A stretch of 64,000 nucleotides of DNA from contig CM075769.1 of the NCBI GenBank assembly GCA_037974665.1, positions 20,054,139-20,118,138 of the forward strand, read 5' to 3'. The number at the start of each line of letters is the position of its first letter. Positions within the stretch are counted from its first letter, which is position 1. Shown piece by piece: positions 23,971 through 33,946 of the stretch. The notes beneath the pieces are model-generated. The model ran no database searches. It worked only from the letters and a program-made list of their open reading frames with translations, and was not told where the DNA came from. A program made the position numbers and the translations under genes. Source of the DNA: Ehretia macrophylla (Eukaryota; Streptophyta; Magnoliopsida; Boraginales; Ehretiaceae).

Positions 23971-24710
23971 ATGGCTTCATTCATAAATTATATTTTATCC
24001 ATCCTTAATCATGATTATTTAGTTGGACCAAATTTTGATAAATGGTACAAAAGTTTAAGGGTAGTCCTCCGATTTGAGAGAATTGAGTATATTTTGGATG
24101 TCCAGACATTTGCTCCCGTAGATGAGACTGCTACTGAGACCGACAAGATCACTTACTATAAATGGGTCCAGGATGACATGCGTGCTAGGGGATATATTCT
24201 TTCATCAATGAGCGATGATCTGCGTCGATTCTATGAGGGGCTGTCTTATTCCGTAGATATCATTCGTTGTTTGAGGAATCCTTTGGCTAGCGCAGTCAGT
24301 CCATGAGATTCCAGTTGACCCGTGAGCTTTTTAGTGTGAGACTTGAAAAGGGTGGTAATGTGAGCCAACACTGCCTCAGAATGATTTACTTGGTAACTCA
24401 ATTGGAGGGATTTGGTTTTGTCATGGACCCCCAACTTCAAGTAGACTTGATCTTGCAGTCTCTTCCATCATCCTACTCTCCCTTGATCTTGGACTTATAC
24501 GTGCACAGAATTAAGATCACACTGAATGAGTTGCTAGATGTTTTGACTAGCTGGCAGAATCATGATTTGGGTGCAGGACCCGATCCTCATGTTGAGTCAT
24601 CTTCTTCTATGGCTGAGCCCAGCCAAAACAGAAGAAGGAGGAGGAGGAGACATAGGAGAAGCCGGGTTGTGGCATTCTTACCAGGAGATCTCTCATCAGG
24701 AGGAGATTGA
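23971..24710 (+). pseudogene. Copia Gag (UBN2-like), frameshifted
   Basis: From ATG 23971 the product reads MASFINYILSI, then LVGPNFDKWYKSLRVVLRFE and IEYILD, the start of a copia Gag of the UBN2 type. The frame closes at 24304-24306. The overlapping frame from 24303 continues Gag (FSVRLEKGGNVSQHCLRMIY, LGF-type motif, LILQSLPSSYSPLI) and ends in a basic stretch at 24710. One frameshift near 24300 breaks the gene. Zinc-knuckle cysteines are not seen after the basic stretch. It would form the virus-like particle. The longer frame from 23872 begins in leader sequence, so I prefer 23971. Confidence 0.75.
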
Positions 24711-25752
24711 GTAGTTGACACTGTTTATGCATGATTAGGTTGTTTTGGATCGGCTTGGTATGCGATCCCAATTTTGAAAAATGTTTATAAATGTTCGGAT
24801 TAGTTTGATTATTTCTTTAAATAGTAATGACTATTTACAATCGTTTCTAGAGGATATTTTGGAAATGATCCTTTGTAAGAAATGATTGGCATTTTGTATA
24901 TCTTTCATTAATAGTAATAAAATGGTCGGAATGCGTATCGGAAGAAAGAATGTTTTTCAAACTCAAACATTTATATTTCATATGCTTAGCATTTAATGAA
25001 ATGGCTAAATACCAAATCATACTTATAATGTCTAGAACTTTGAAATTGTCAAGAGTTAAAGACCTAAATTATTTTATCTATCTAAATGAGTTTGATAGAT
25101 TAATTATTCTTTTTGACAAAAGAGTTTGTTCAAAATAAATAATTGAAATGGAGCTTATGAGACTTGTCCAGAATATGTTGGTTATCAAAGAAAATTAGAG
25201 AATGCATCTTTTATCACCATAATCTTTCAAATTGATTTTAAACTTATACCATGTTTTAATTCTATAGTTGTATAGAACATAAACACCTTCATGCATAGTC
25301 TCTTTAGAGAAAGGTAACTATGATAAAATGGTTAAAATGAAAAGATAGAGATCGTTTTCATTAATAAATAAAGGTGATATCTAAAGTTATAAGAAAAGTT
25401 AGTGGGAGTTGATGCCCTTAACAAGTCTTGTGAATTTATGATACCTTCGTTCGCCAAGGTCCAATTAAATTTAATGTAATGTTGTTTTTTCCTTGGGTAA
25501 ACCAATCATGTCTTGTAAGTATCATGTCTATGAAGTACAGTGATATGATTGTTTGTTTTCTCATTGCCTATACACCAAGTCACGATCTTAAAGTTCTCTT
25601 TAAGATGGAGGAATCTAAGAAATTTTGGTCTCTAGTCTTAATGACAGGGTGTCCGTCTTTTCTTGTAGATTTCCTTCTGACTATTAAGGAAAGGTTGCAA
25701 ATGGTTTTTGCACCTAATCCTTCCGTTGTTTGCATTCTCCTTTAAATGCAAT
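24711..25752 (+). other. Internal region of copia element C without recognisable pol
   Basis: AT-rich sequence with no convincing domain; the 88-residue frame at 25479-25745 resembles nothing I know. The last five bases (GCAAT) are the target-site duplication of the nested Ty3 element. Confidence 0.6.
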
Positions 25753-26615
25753 TGATGCGAACCAGCCATCCACATTCAATGAACCAATTGAAGCGTCCAC
25801 ATTCAATGAACCAATTGGGCGTCCACATTCATTGAACCTTTTGGATGAATTTTCCAGCAAAGATTCAAGTCAAGATTCTATTTTCAAGATTCAAGAACTT
25901 CAAGATTCTTCAAGAAGTTTCAAGAAGATTTGAAGATTTAGTCAAGATTTGATTTCTTTGTAATTTTATCCAAGTTTTAGTTTTCAGTTTTAGTTTAATT
26001 TCCTATGGACGAATTTAGGTGTTCACACTAGGAGAGAGACTTTCTTGGGCTACAAGATTAGGTGTTCACACTAGAAAGGAGCTTTTCTTGGGCTGCAAGT
26101 TTGCTTCCTTTTTAGTTACTATTCACGTCACTATTCACGTGAATAGTTAATAGGAGTCTTTTCTTGGTCTCCAAGTTTGTTTCCTTTGACCTAGTTACTA
26201 TTCACGTTTTTCCTACTTGGGCTAGGGTTTAGGAGTCCTTTTCCAAGCAGGATACTTATTTGTTATTGCCTATATAAGGCACTTTTTGTGATAATAAAGT
26301 CGGACAATTCTGAAATTAAATTGTGAGATTATTCTCCTTGAGTTCTCCAAAAGACTCTTTCGAACTTATCAAGGGAGTCCTTGTGGCGTTCAACCTTGAC
26401 TTATCAAGCGGATTTCCATCCCCGTTTGTGGCGTCTTCACCATACCAAGGTTCTTGCTTTGCTAAGCAACGGGTCGCGGTTTACATCATATTCACTATAC
26501 CAAGGTTCTTGTCTTGCTAGGCAAAGGGTCGCGGTTCCATCCATTCCTGAAGGGTCTTGGGTCGTTTGCCATATTTGGTGTTGGGTCGCGTCACATGTTG
26601 GCGTGGTTCGTATCA
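25753..26615 (+). mobile_element. 5' LTR of the 25753-30433 element
   Basis: 863 bp with imperfect inverted ends TGATGCGAACC and GGTTCGTATCA. A TATATAAGG box lies at 26271-26279 and AATAAA at 26293-26298, which places the transcript start and polyadenylation region. It is about 48 bp longer than the LTRs at 6100 and 9858 because of a duplicated segment near the 3' end. Confidence 0.92.
26130..26147 (+). promoter_or_regulatory. 18-bp palindrome with G-box core in U3
   Basis: ACTATTCACGTGAATAGT is a perfect palindrome with CACGTG at its centre. A further ACTATTCACGT lies just upstream and another about 65 bp downstream, all within 150 bp upstream of the TATA box. Confidence 0.45.
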
Positions 26616-26617
26616 GT

Positions 26618-26629
26618 TGGTATCAGAGC
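26618..26629 (+). other. Primer-binding site of the 25753-30433 element
   Basis: TGGTATCAGAGC begins 2 bases after the LTR end. Confidence 0.9.
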
Positions 26630-27515
26630 TTAGGTTTATCAGGTTTGCCTATCCTTTTCTTGTTTTTCTTGGTTAATTCCTTGAGTCTAGGTCTAGGTTT
26701 TAATTCCTTTCTTCGTTCTTGATTGCGTCTTGCTTCCAATTCGTTTTCTTGGCTGTGTCTTGATTCCGTTCTTGTTCTTTTAATTTCGTGTCTTGAGTCT
26801 TGTTCTCCGTTTCTTGAGTCTTGTCTTCAATTTTGTTTTCTTGCTTTCAATTTCGTTTCTTGTTAAGCTTTCAATTGGCCAAACCCTAGAATCTTGAATT
26901 AGGGTTTCTTGTGTTTCTAAATTCGAAGTCTTGGTTAAGGCTCATTGTCTTTGTTTCTGAAAATCAAGAAAAGAACATCAAGAAAGAAAAGAAACATCAA
27001 GAAAAGAAAAAAAAAAAAAAAAAATCGGAGCTGAAAAAAAAAAAAAAAAAAAAAAAGGCAAAACAGTGAACAGTAAAAAACTTGTTTTTGTTGAATTATC
27101 CCTCGTGGCCAAGCTTTTCTGAAGGGAAACGACGTTCTGAGCATAACCCACAGCATAGCTGTGGGCACCACCCTCTTAGGGCCAAATTCCAACGTTTGCT
27201 ATGAGTTTTGGGCATTTTTGTGTTTAGAATAGGGTTTTTGCAACTTTCCTTATTTCTCTAGGTTTCCTTCTTTGAGTTTTATTCAAGTTTCTTTCTCTAA
27301 CCTTGTTTCCAGAGTCTTAGAGGTCTAAAAAAAAAAATCATCAAATTTCGAAAAAAAAAAGTAATACGCTGCTTTAGTGCCTATCTTGGTACTCTTGATT
27401 AGTTCTAGGGAACTTGAAGGAGAATACGAGAGGAAAAAGGCAGAGTGCGTGAGATTAATAGAGGGTAAAAGCCAAATTGAGTTGAGTGAAACACGTGAGG
27501 GAGTGAAAATTAATC
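26630..27515 (+). other. Untranslated leader of the 25753-30433 element
   Basis: Homologous to the leader at 8964-9857, including two A-runs (27009-27056) separated by TCGGAGCTG. No gene is seen. Confidence 0.8.
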
Positions 27516-29573
27516 ATGTCTCAAAATCAAGCAGACAACATTAATGAAGGTGTTCAACAACCCGTTGGACAGAACTTACAGATGTAGGCATTGATGGGAG
27601 AGATGAGACGAATGATGAGGGCTGAATTGGAGTAGATTCATGAGAGGTTGGATAGGGTAGAACAGAGGCCGGAAAGGGTGCAACCACTAGTTGCTCCGAA
27701 TGTACCCAGGAGGAATAGAATGCGGCAAAGAGTGGAAGATGTTGAAGATGTTGATGAGATCGATGAGGAAGGTTTAGATGAAGAGTTTGACAGAATTTCG
27801 ATGGGCAGCAATAGGCGACATGGTCGGGATAGAGATGCTAGGGATCGTGTTGATCGTGTTGATAACAACTTAGGAAGCATCAAGATGAAGATTCCTGCGT
27901 TTCAAGGAAGGAGTGATCCGGCAGCCTATCTTGAGTGGGAAAAGAAGATTGAGTTGGTGTTTGATTGCCACAACTATTCTGAGTTGAAAAAGGTAAAGCT
28001 TGCTGCAATTGAATTTACTGATTATGCTATTGTGTGGTGGGATCAATTGTGTCTCAATAGGAGGCGCAATGGAGAACATCCTGTGGCAACTTGGGATGAG
28101 ATGAAGAGAGTGATGAGGAGGCGATTTGTACCCAGTCATTACTACAGGGACTTATACCTCAAGCTGCAAGGACTTCATCAAGGTAATAAAAGTGTGGATG
28201 ATTATTACAAAGAGATGGAGATGGCTATGATTAGAGCCAATGTAGAGGAAGATCGAGAGGCAACAATGGCTAGGTTTCTGAATGGGCTGAATCGAGAAAT
28301 TGCCAACACCATTAAGTTGCATCATTATGTTGAGTTAGAAGATTTGGTGCATATGGCAATTAAGGTGGAGAAGCAATTGAAGAGGGGTAGTTCACGACCA
28401 AGACCAGCCCTGCAACACTCAAGTGCATCACCTTGGAGGTCAAGCTACCCAAGAAAGGAGGATAGTTCGTCTATTTCCAAGGTCAAGACCGAACCCAAAA
28501 CATCCACCCATGCCACGACTTCTCAAGGTAAAACAGCCCCTCCTACAACTCGTTCTAGTGATATTAAATGCTTTAAATGTCAGGGACGAGGGCACATAGC
28601 TAGCCAATGTCCAAACAAGAGAGCAATGATAGTTTTGGAAAGTGGGGAGATTGAGTCTGAAGATGAAACGCAATCTGATGACATGCCAATACTAGAGGAC
28701 ACCGAAGTAGGTGAAGAAGAGGAATTTGGGGCAGATTATGGAGAGATGCTTGGATTAGTGGCACGACGAGCTTTGAGCTTGCAAGCTAAAGAGGAGGAAG
28801 AAGTAGTGCAACGTGAGAACATCTTTCATACCCGCTGCCACGTGAAAGATAAGGTATGTAGTGTTATTATTGATGGTGGTAGTTGTACTAACGTTGCTAG
28901 TGCTTCAATGGTTGACAGCTAGGGCTCACAACAATTAAGCATCCACGTCCCTACAAGCTGCAATGGTTGAACGATTGTGGTGAGGTAAGGGTTACAAAAC
29001 AGGTTGTGGTACCGTTTCGCATTGGGAAATATGGGAAGACCATGGCAATTTGATCGACGTGTACAACATGATGGCTTCACCAACAAGTACTCATTCATGT
29101 TCAATCAACGGACAATCTCTCTAGTTCCAATGACACCAAAACAAGTCTATGAGGATCAAGTGAGGTTACAAAAATTGAGTGATCAAAATAACTTGAGTGA
29201 TCAAAAGAATTTGAGTGAGCAAAAGATTGAGAATGAAAAGAACAAAAGCAAGGCCGAATCTGGAAAGGTAGTGAGGAGAGAAAAGAATTCGGCCAAGGAG
29301 GTAAAAACAGAGGGAAAACAAAGAAATTTTTATGCAAAAGCAAGTGAGGTTAAGAGAGCTTTGATTTCAAAAAGACCAATGATTGTACTTATGTACAAAG
29401 AGGCTCTTTTAAACACTAACCAACTTGACTCTACATTGCCTAGTGTTGTTGTTTCTCTCTTACAGGATTTTCAGGAAATGCTTCCTAAGGACATACCACA
29501 TGGTCTACCACCAAGGATGATCTTTGAGCCTGGTGGATTTGAGGACAAATCCTTCTCAAGAGGGGGGGAATGA
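27516..29573 (+). pseudogene. Gag-protease of the 25753-30433 element
   Basis: Gag begins at ATG 27516 by homology to the copy at 8963. Amber stops at 27585 and 27633 replace glutamine codons, and the rest of Gag and the start of protease are open to a stop at 28920. The capsid-like region (YLEWEKKIELVFDCHNY, YAIVWWDQL) and the CCHC knuckle (CFKCQGRGHIASQC) are intact. Protease has VIIDGGSC but then the stop and a 53-bp deletion near 29030. The frame from 29004 to the LTR carries the remaining protease end, a lysine-rich linker and the truncated entry into the missing reverse transcriptase (LPPRMIFEPGG). It ends at TGA, the first three bases of the LTR. Confidence 0.85.
29557..29570 (+). other. 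Polypurine tract of the 25753-30433 element
   Basis: CAAGAGGGGGGGAA directly precedes the LTR start TGATGCG. Confidence 0.85.
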
Positions 29574-30433
29574 TGCGAACCAGCCATCCACATTCAATGA
29601 ACCAATTGAAGCGTCCACATTCAATGAACCAATTGGGCGTCCACATTCATTGAACCTTTTGGATGAATTTTCCAGCAAAGATTCAAGTCAAGATTCTATT
29701 TTCAAGATTCAAGAACTTCAAGATTCTTCAAGAAGTTTCAAGAAGATTTGAAGATTTAGTCAAGATTTGATTTCTTTGTAATTTTATCCTAGTTTTAGTT
29801 TTCAGTTTTAGTTTAATTTCCTATGGACGAATTTAGGTGTTCACACTAGGAGAGAGACTTTCTTGGGCTACAAGATTAGGTGTTCACACTAGAAAGGAGC
29901 TTTTCTTGGGCTGCAAGTTTGCTTCCTTTTTAGTTACTATTCACGTCACTATTCACGTGAATAGTTAATAGGAGTCTTTTCTTGGTCTCCAAGTTTGTTT
30001 CCCTTGACCTAGTTACTATTCACGTTTTTCCTACTTGGGCTAGGGTTTAGGAGTCCTTTTCCAAGCAGGATACTTATTTGTTATTGCCTATATAAGGCAC
30101 TTTTTGTGATAATAAAGTCGGACAATTCTGAAATTAAATTGTGAGATTATTCTCCTTGAGTTCTCCAAAAGACTCTTTCGAACTTATCAAGGGAGTCCTT
30201 GTGGCGTTCAACCTTGACTTATCAAGCGGATTTCCATCCCCGTTTGTGACGTCTTCACCATACCAAGGTTCTTGCTTTGCTAAGCAACGGGTCGCGGTTT
30301 ACATCATATTCACTATACCAAGGTTCTTGTCTTGCTAGGCAAAGGGTCGCGGTTCCATCCATTCCTGAAGGGTCTTGGGTCGTTTGCCATATTTGGTGTT
30401 GGGTCGCGTCACATGTTGGCGTGGTTCGTATCA
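29571..30433 (+). mobile_element. 3' LTR of the 25753-30433 element
   Basis: 863 bp, the same length as the 5' LTR and almost identical to it. The palindrome is at 29948-29965. Confidence 0.92.
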
Positions 30434-30988
30434 GCAATGGCAAGTACTTGGCACGATATGATGTAATGAGTTACATTATAGATATCGGAGAGAATACATG
30501 ATCTCTATATGAACTTTAGCCCATAATTTAAGGTTTATAAGTGTAGTGAAGTTCTTAGTGAAGAATTCACTTAAAAGGATAAGAGTGTTTTAAGTGGATT
30601 TGTGAATTATTGGAAAGAGTTTTGAATAATGATAAATAACTGTTATGTTATTATTTGAGCCAAGATGCTGCTTGACTTTTATGATGTTTGGAAATTATGT
30701 GGTTCTGTCTATTGATGGTAGCCAATATCATGCGATATGGTAACTATTATTGAGGCATTTTTGCACAAGCTTAAAAGAACCCGATCTCATCAAAAGTCCG
30801 AACTTGTAAAGAGTCAATTCAAGTATTTCTTGATAGAAAATGATTTAACAGAATAGTTTCCTATAGATGCCTCTATAGCTAACCCACTAATCCTATAAAG
30901 ATAGTTATAGTTGATCACCATCTTGGAGAAGATGAGTATAGAGATACGAATGTAACATGCACTAGATCCTATGGTTGATAGCATTAGT
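30434..30988 (+). pseudogene. 3' internal end of copia element C, possible RNase H tail
   Basis: After the GCAAT duplication the copia internal sequence resumes. Around 30776-30893 one frame reads SHQKSELVKSQFKYFL and, after a stop, FPIDASIANPLI. That layout resembles the end of copia RNase H (a K-F-L/I-R segment, then ..ADPLTK), but it is badly decayed. Everything between gag and this point is unrecognisable or gone. It could be chance. Confidence 0.35.
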
Positions 30989-31001
30989 GCAAGTGGGAGA
31001 T
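30989..31001 (+). other. Polypurine tract of copia element C
   Basis: GCAAGTGGGAGAT lies directly before TGTTGGGG, the typical copia arrangement. Confidence 0.85.
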
Positions 31002-32229
31002 TGTTGGGGATATGCCCTAATGCTAAAGTTTGAGATGACCTTATTAAGGTTTAATAAGAATATGCTTTTGTGTTTTATACACAATGTTACTTGTAGGATG
31101 TTCATATTCTCCGCTTCGATATGAATATGTCCCTAATGCATATCCGAGAAGAGAAATGTTCTAAAAGGGTTTAGGATATTTCGCATTTTCTCTTCGATAT
31201 GATAAGCATTAAGAAATTATTCATAGCCATTTAGATTATTCAACCGGGACTAGAATAATCCAATACGGGTTATCATATGTTATTACCTTTGATTAACATA
31301 GTAATGTTAATGATAAATGATAGCATACGAAATGCAAGAACAACATGGTGATGTGGACTAATAAACATATGAGTGATCGTCTGTGTACGGATCATTGAAT
31401 GTGACAATAAATAGTGAACTACATGATTTTAGGTTAATAGTTTACTATTTAGTTGAGAATTGTGCAAATTAATCCTCAGACTTGAGAAATTACGGCTGCC
31501 GATTATATCAGGGGCTAAATACTGCGTTTGGACAATACCTGTCTTCCATAAGATGGGTTACGGCCTTTTGTGTTTTAGTCTTGTGGTATAGACCAACAGG
31601 TAATTGTCAAGATAGGATCTGTTAACCTCCGGCATGAGGCGATGTCCTATGATATCTGAGATTGTCTTGTAAACGAGGAAGTCCTTGGCCAAGGCGAGTA
31701 TGAAGTGATGGAAATGAGTTTTTCCATGGTAGTCATCTCTCATTTCACTGATTCAGATTTATACATAGTATCGAATGTGGGTTTAACCATTTCATGGTCC
31801 TTTCCCGATCGGGCACTTGTTACAGAAGGATCGGACTGCACACTAATTCTTGATAGTTAAATGGATTCATGAAAGACGTCGTCTTCATTATCATTTACAT
31901 TCTCATAGTACGTTCATTGCTAGTGCGTCACTCATGAGCATGAGGGTATTTTGGTAAATGACGGAGACATTTCCGAAATAGATAAGGAGGTTTATCAGGT
32001 CCCTTATCGATACGCGATTATAAATCTAGAAGGTCACACACTAATAAGTTTAATGAATAAGTTCACCGGAACCTCGTAGAATGTGGTTGATGGCTTTAAG
32101 GTGTTAAGAGTCATCAATGCTGGTATTTGGGCCAAAAGTGTAATTTTGGAAAGTTTTGGGGTCAAATTGTAATTATCAAAACTTTTGGGGCCAAACTAAA
32201 ATTATTGAAAAGTTGTTTCAATATATAAA

Positions 32230-32249
32230 CACTTATATATATATATTTA

Positions 32250-32297
<48 letters not shown>
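32230..32297 (+). repeat. AT microsatellite
   Basis: A long TA run, much longer than at the equivalent place in the 5' LTR (about 20577-20595). Confidence 0.9.
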
Positions 32298-32465
32298 TGT
32301 TTATATATGTATATGTATAATGATGATGTAATTTGTGAATTGTCACGTCATCATCCTAGCCATCAAATGAAAAAGGCAAATTAATGATAGGGCATTGACA
32401 TGTGGCATGTGAGATGTAGGATCGCCCATGTCATCAATCCTAGTCATTTGAATTTGAATTGGATG

Positions 32466-32687
32466 GATAAGATTGACTTTTGAATAAAGACAAAAGAATC
32501 TTGTCCATTGCTTTTGATGATAGAACTTTTTTGCCAAGTGTCATGAGAGAGAAAAAGTTGTCCCTTGGATTGTAATGATAAGATTGACTTTTGAATAAAG
32601 ACAAAAGAATCTTGTCCATTGCTTTTGATGATAGAACTTTTTTGCCAAGTGTCATGAGAGAGAAAAAGTTGTCCCTTGGATTGTAAT
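32466..32687 (+). repeat. 111-bp tandem duplication in a copia LTR
   Basis: Two adjacent copies (32466-32576, 32577-32687), each starting GATAAGATTGACTTTTG. The 5' LTR of the same element has one copy. Confidence 0.85.
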
Positions 32688-33496
32688 TATTACAATCCAA
32701 GGCCATGCATGGCTTGGTTGATTCAAGCAAGAAAGAGAATAATGGTGATTGGTTCTTTATGTATGCAAGATAATATTATATTATTGAGATTAAATAATAT
32801 ATAAAATATGATAACATTCTCTCTCTTTCCACTATGATTTTCGGCCATAGCAAGGAGGAGAGAGAAGATTGATCTTTTGCCATCTATTGCTAATGATTAT
32901 GATCTATTGACATGCATGGCTTGGTTTATTGAAACAAGAAAGAGATTAATTTTGATTGGCTCTTTCTACATGCATGTAATATACAAAAGATGACAACTTC
33001 TCTCACCTACATACAACACAATTTCGGCCAAGGCAATTGAGGAGAAAGAAAGTTCATCTTCTTCCTCTTGCTTGGCGATTTTCGGCCATTGCAACTTCAT
33101 CAAGAAGGTTTTGTTTTTTGATGAAACACCACATACACATAGCTTGATACATTGAAGATATACTAGCACATTTGTGTCTTCAAGTAGAAGGTTGAGCTTT
33201 GGATGCTTGTGGACCAACTAGACCCTTCAAGTTAGCTGGACTCCATTGCTCCAACCTCAAGCCACACCATCAACCAAGTTGTCTACGAAAGGTATACCTA
33301 AGGACCTTGTTTTTTCATTATATATATTTGATATATGATATTAGTTAGTAGTTTTATAGACATATATGAAAGAATGCATCACCTAGTTTCAGCCCTAGCT
33401 TGCATCCATGCATCCCTTTCTAGATCTTGAATCCAACCATGATATATGCTTAGACATGATATCTATATGTGTTGGATTGTACTCCCTTTCAACGTT

Positions 33497-33841
33497 CGTT
33501 GCTAGTGCATCACTCATGAGCATGAGGGTATTTCGATAAATAGCGGAGACATTTCCAAAAATAGATAAGGAGGTTTATCAGTCCCTCATCGGTACGCAGT
33601 TGTGAATCTAAAAGGTCACACACTAATAAGTATCACGAATAAGTTCACCGTAAGCTTGTATAATGTGGTTGGTGGCTTTAAGGTGTTAAGAGTCATCTAT
33701 GTTGATATTTGGGCCAAAAGTGTAATTTCAAAAAGTTTTGTGGTCAAGTTGTAATTACCAAAACATTTGAGGCCAAACTATAATTATTGAAAAGTAGTTT
33801 CAATGTATTTATTCTAATAGATATTAGAATGGGCAAAAATA

Positions 33842-33890
<49 letters not shown>

Positions 33891-33946
33891 AGGAGCTATA
33901 TATATATATATGTGTGTTATGGTGATGTGATTTATGAAATGCCACG
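33497..33946 (+). mobile_element. Copia LTR copy B, part 2
   Basis: Resumes LTR copy B after the ACGTT duplication, continuing CGTTGCTAGTGC as in uninterrupted copies. It includes a TA run (33845-33885) and is interrupted at 33947 by a solo LTR. Confidence 0.8.

Larger units (their letters stand above)
25753..30433 (+). mobile_element. Complete non-autonomous Ty3 element, Gag and protease only
   Basis: A complete 4,681-bp element with two 863-bp LTRs, flanked by GCAAT at 25748-25752 and 30434-30438. The LTRs differ by eye at about three positions, so it is a young insertion, younger than the copia element it interrupts. It has the same pol deletion and the same filler bases at the junction as the element at 6100-10672. 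Despite its youth, gag already has two stops and protease a stop plus a 53-bp deletion, so its source copy was probably also defective and supplied with proteins in trans. Confidence 0.92.
19315..33491 (+). mobile_element. Copia element C, gag-only, TSD ACGTT
   Basis: A structurally complete Ty1/copia-type element: 5' LTR, primer-binding site, long leader, gag, degenerate 3' internal region, polypurine tract and 3' LTR, flanked by ACGTT at 19310-19314 and 33492-33496. Excluding the nested 4.69 kb Ty3 insertion it is about 9.5 kb. Integrase and reverse transcriptase are not recognisable; only a possible RNase H tail is seen near the 3' end. It resembles the gag-only terminal-repeat retrotransposons (TR-GAG) described in plants. 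Confidence 0.85.
31002..33491 (+). mobile_element. 3' LTR of copia element C
   Basis: 2,490 bp, TGTTGGGGATATG to CTCCCTTTCA. It differs from the 5' LTR mainly by a longer AT microsatellite, a 111-bp tandem duplication, a shorter AGCTTGATA segment and a deletion near 33380. No gene is seen. Confidence 0.85.

Noticed and set aside
26616-26632. tRNA-like sequence TGGTATCAGAGC
   Set aside because: Only the primer-binding site complementary to the tRNA 3' end; no tRNA fold surrounds it. The same applies at 9844, 21743, 38753 and 49268.
26323-26722. Overlapping frames of 65 and 113 residues near the end of LTRs
   Set aside because: They recur only because the LTR recurs, and they cross the LTR boundary and primer-binding site.
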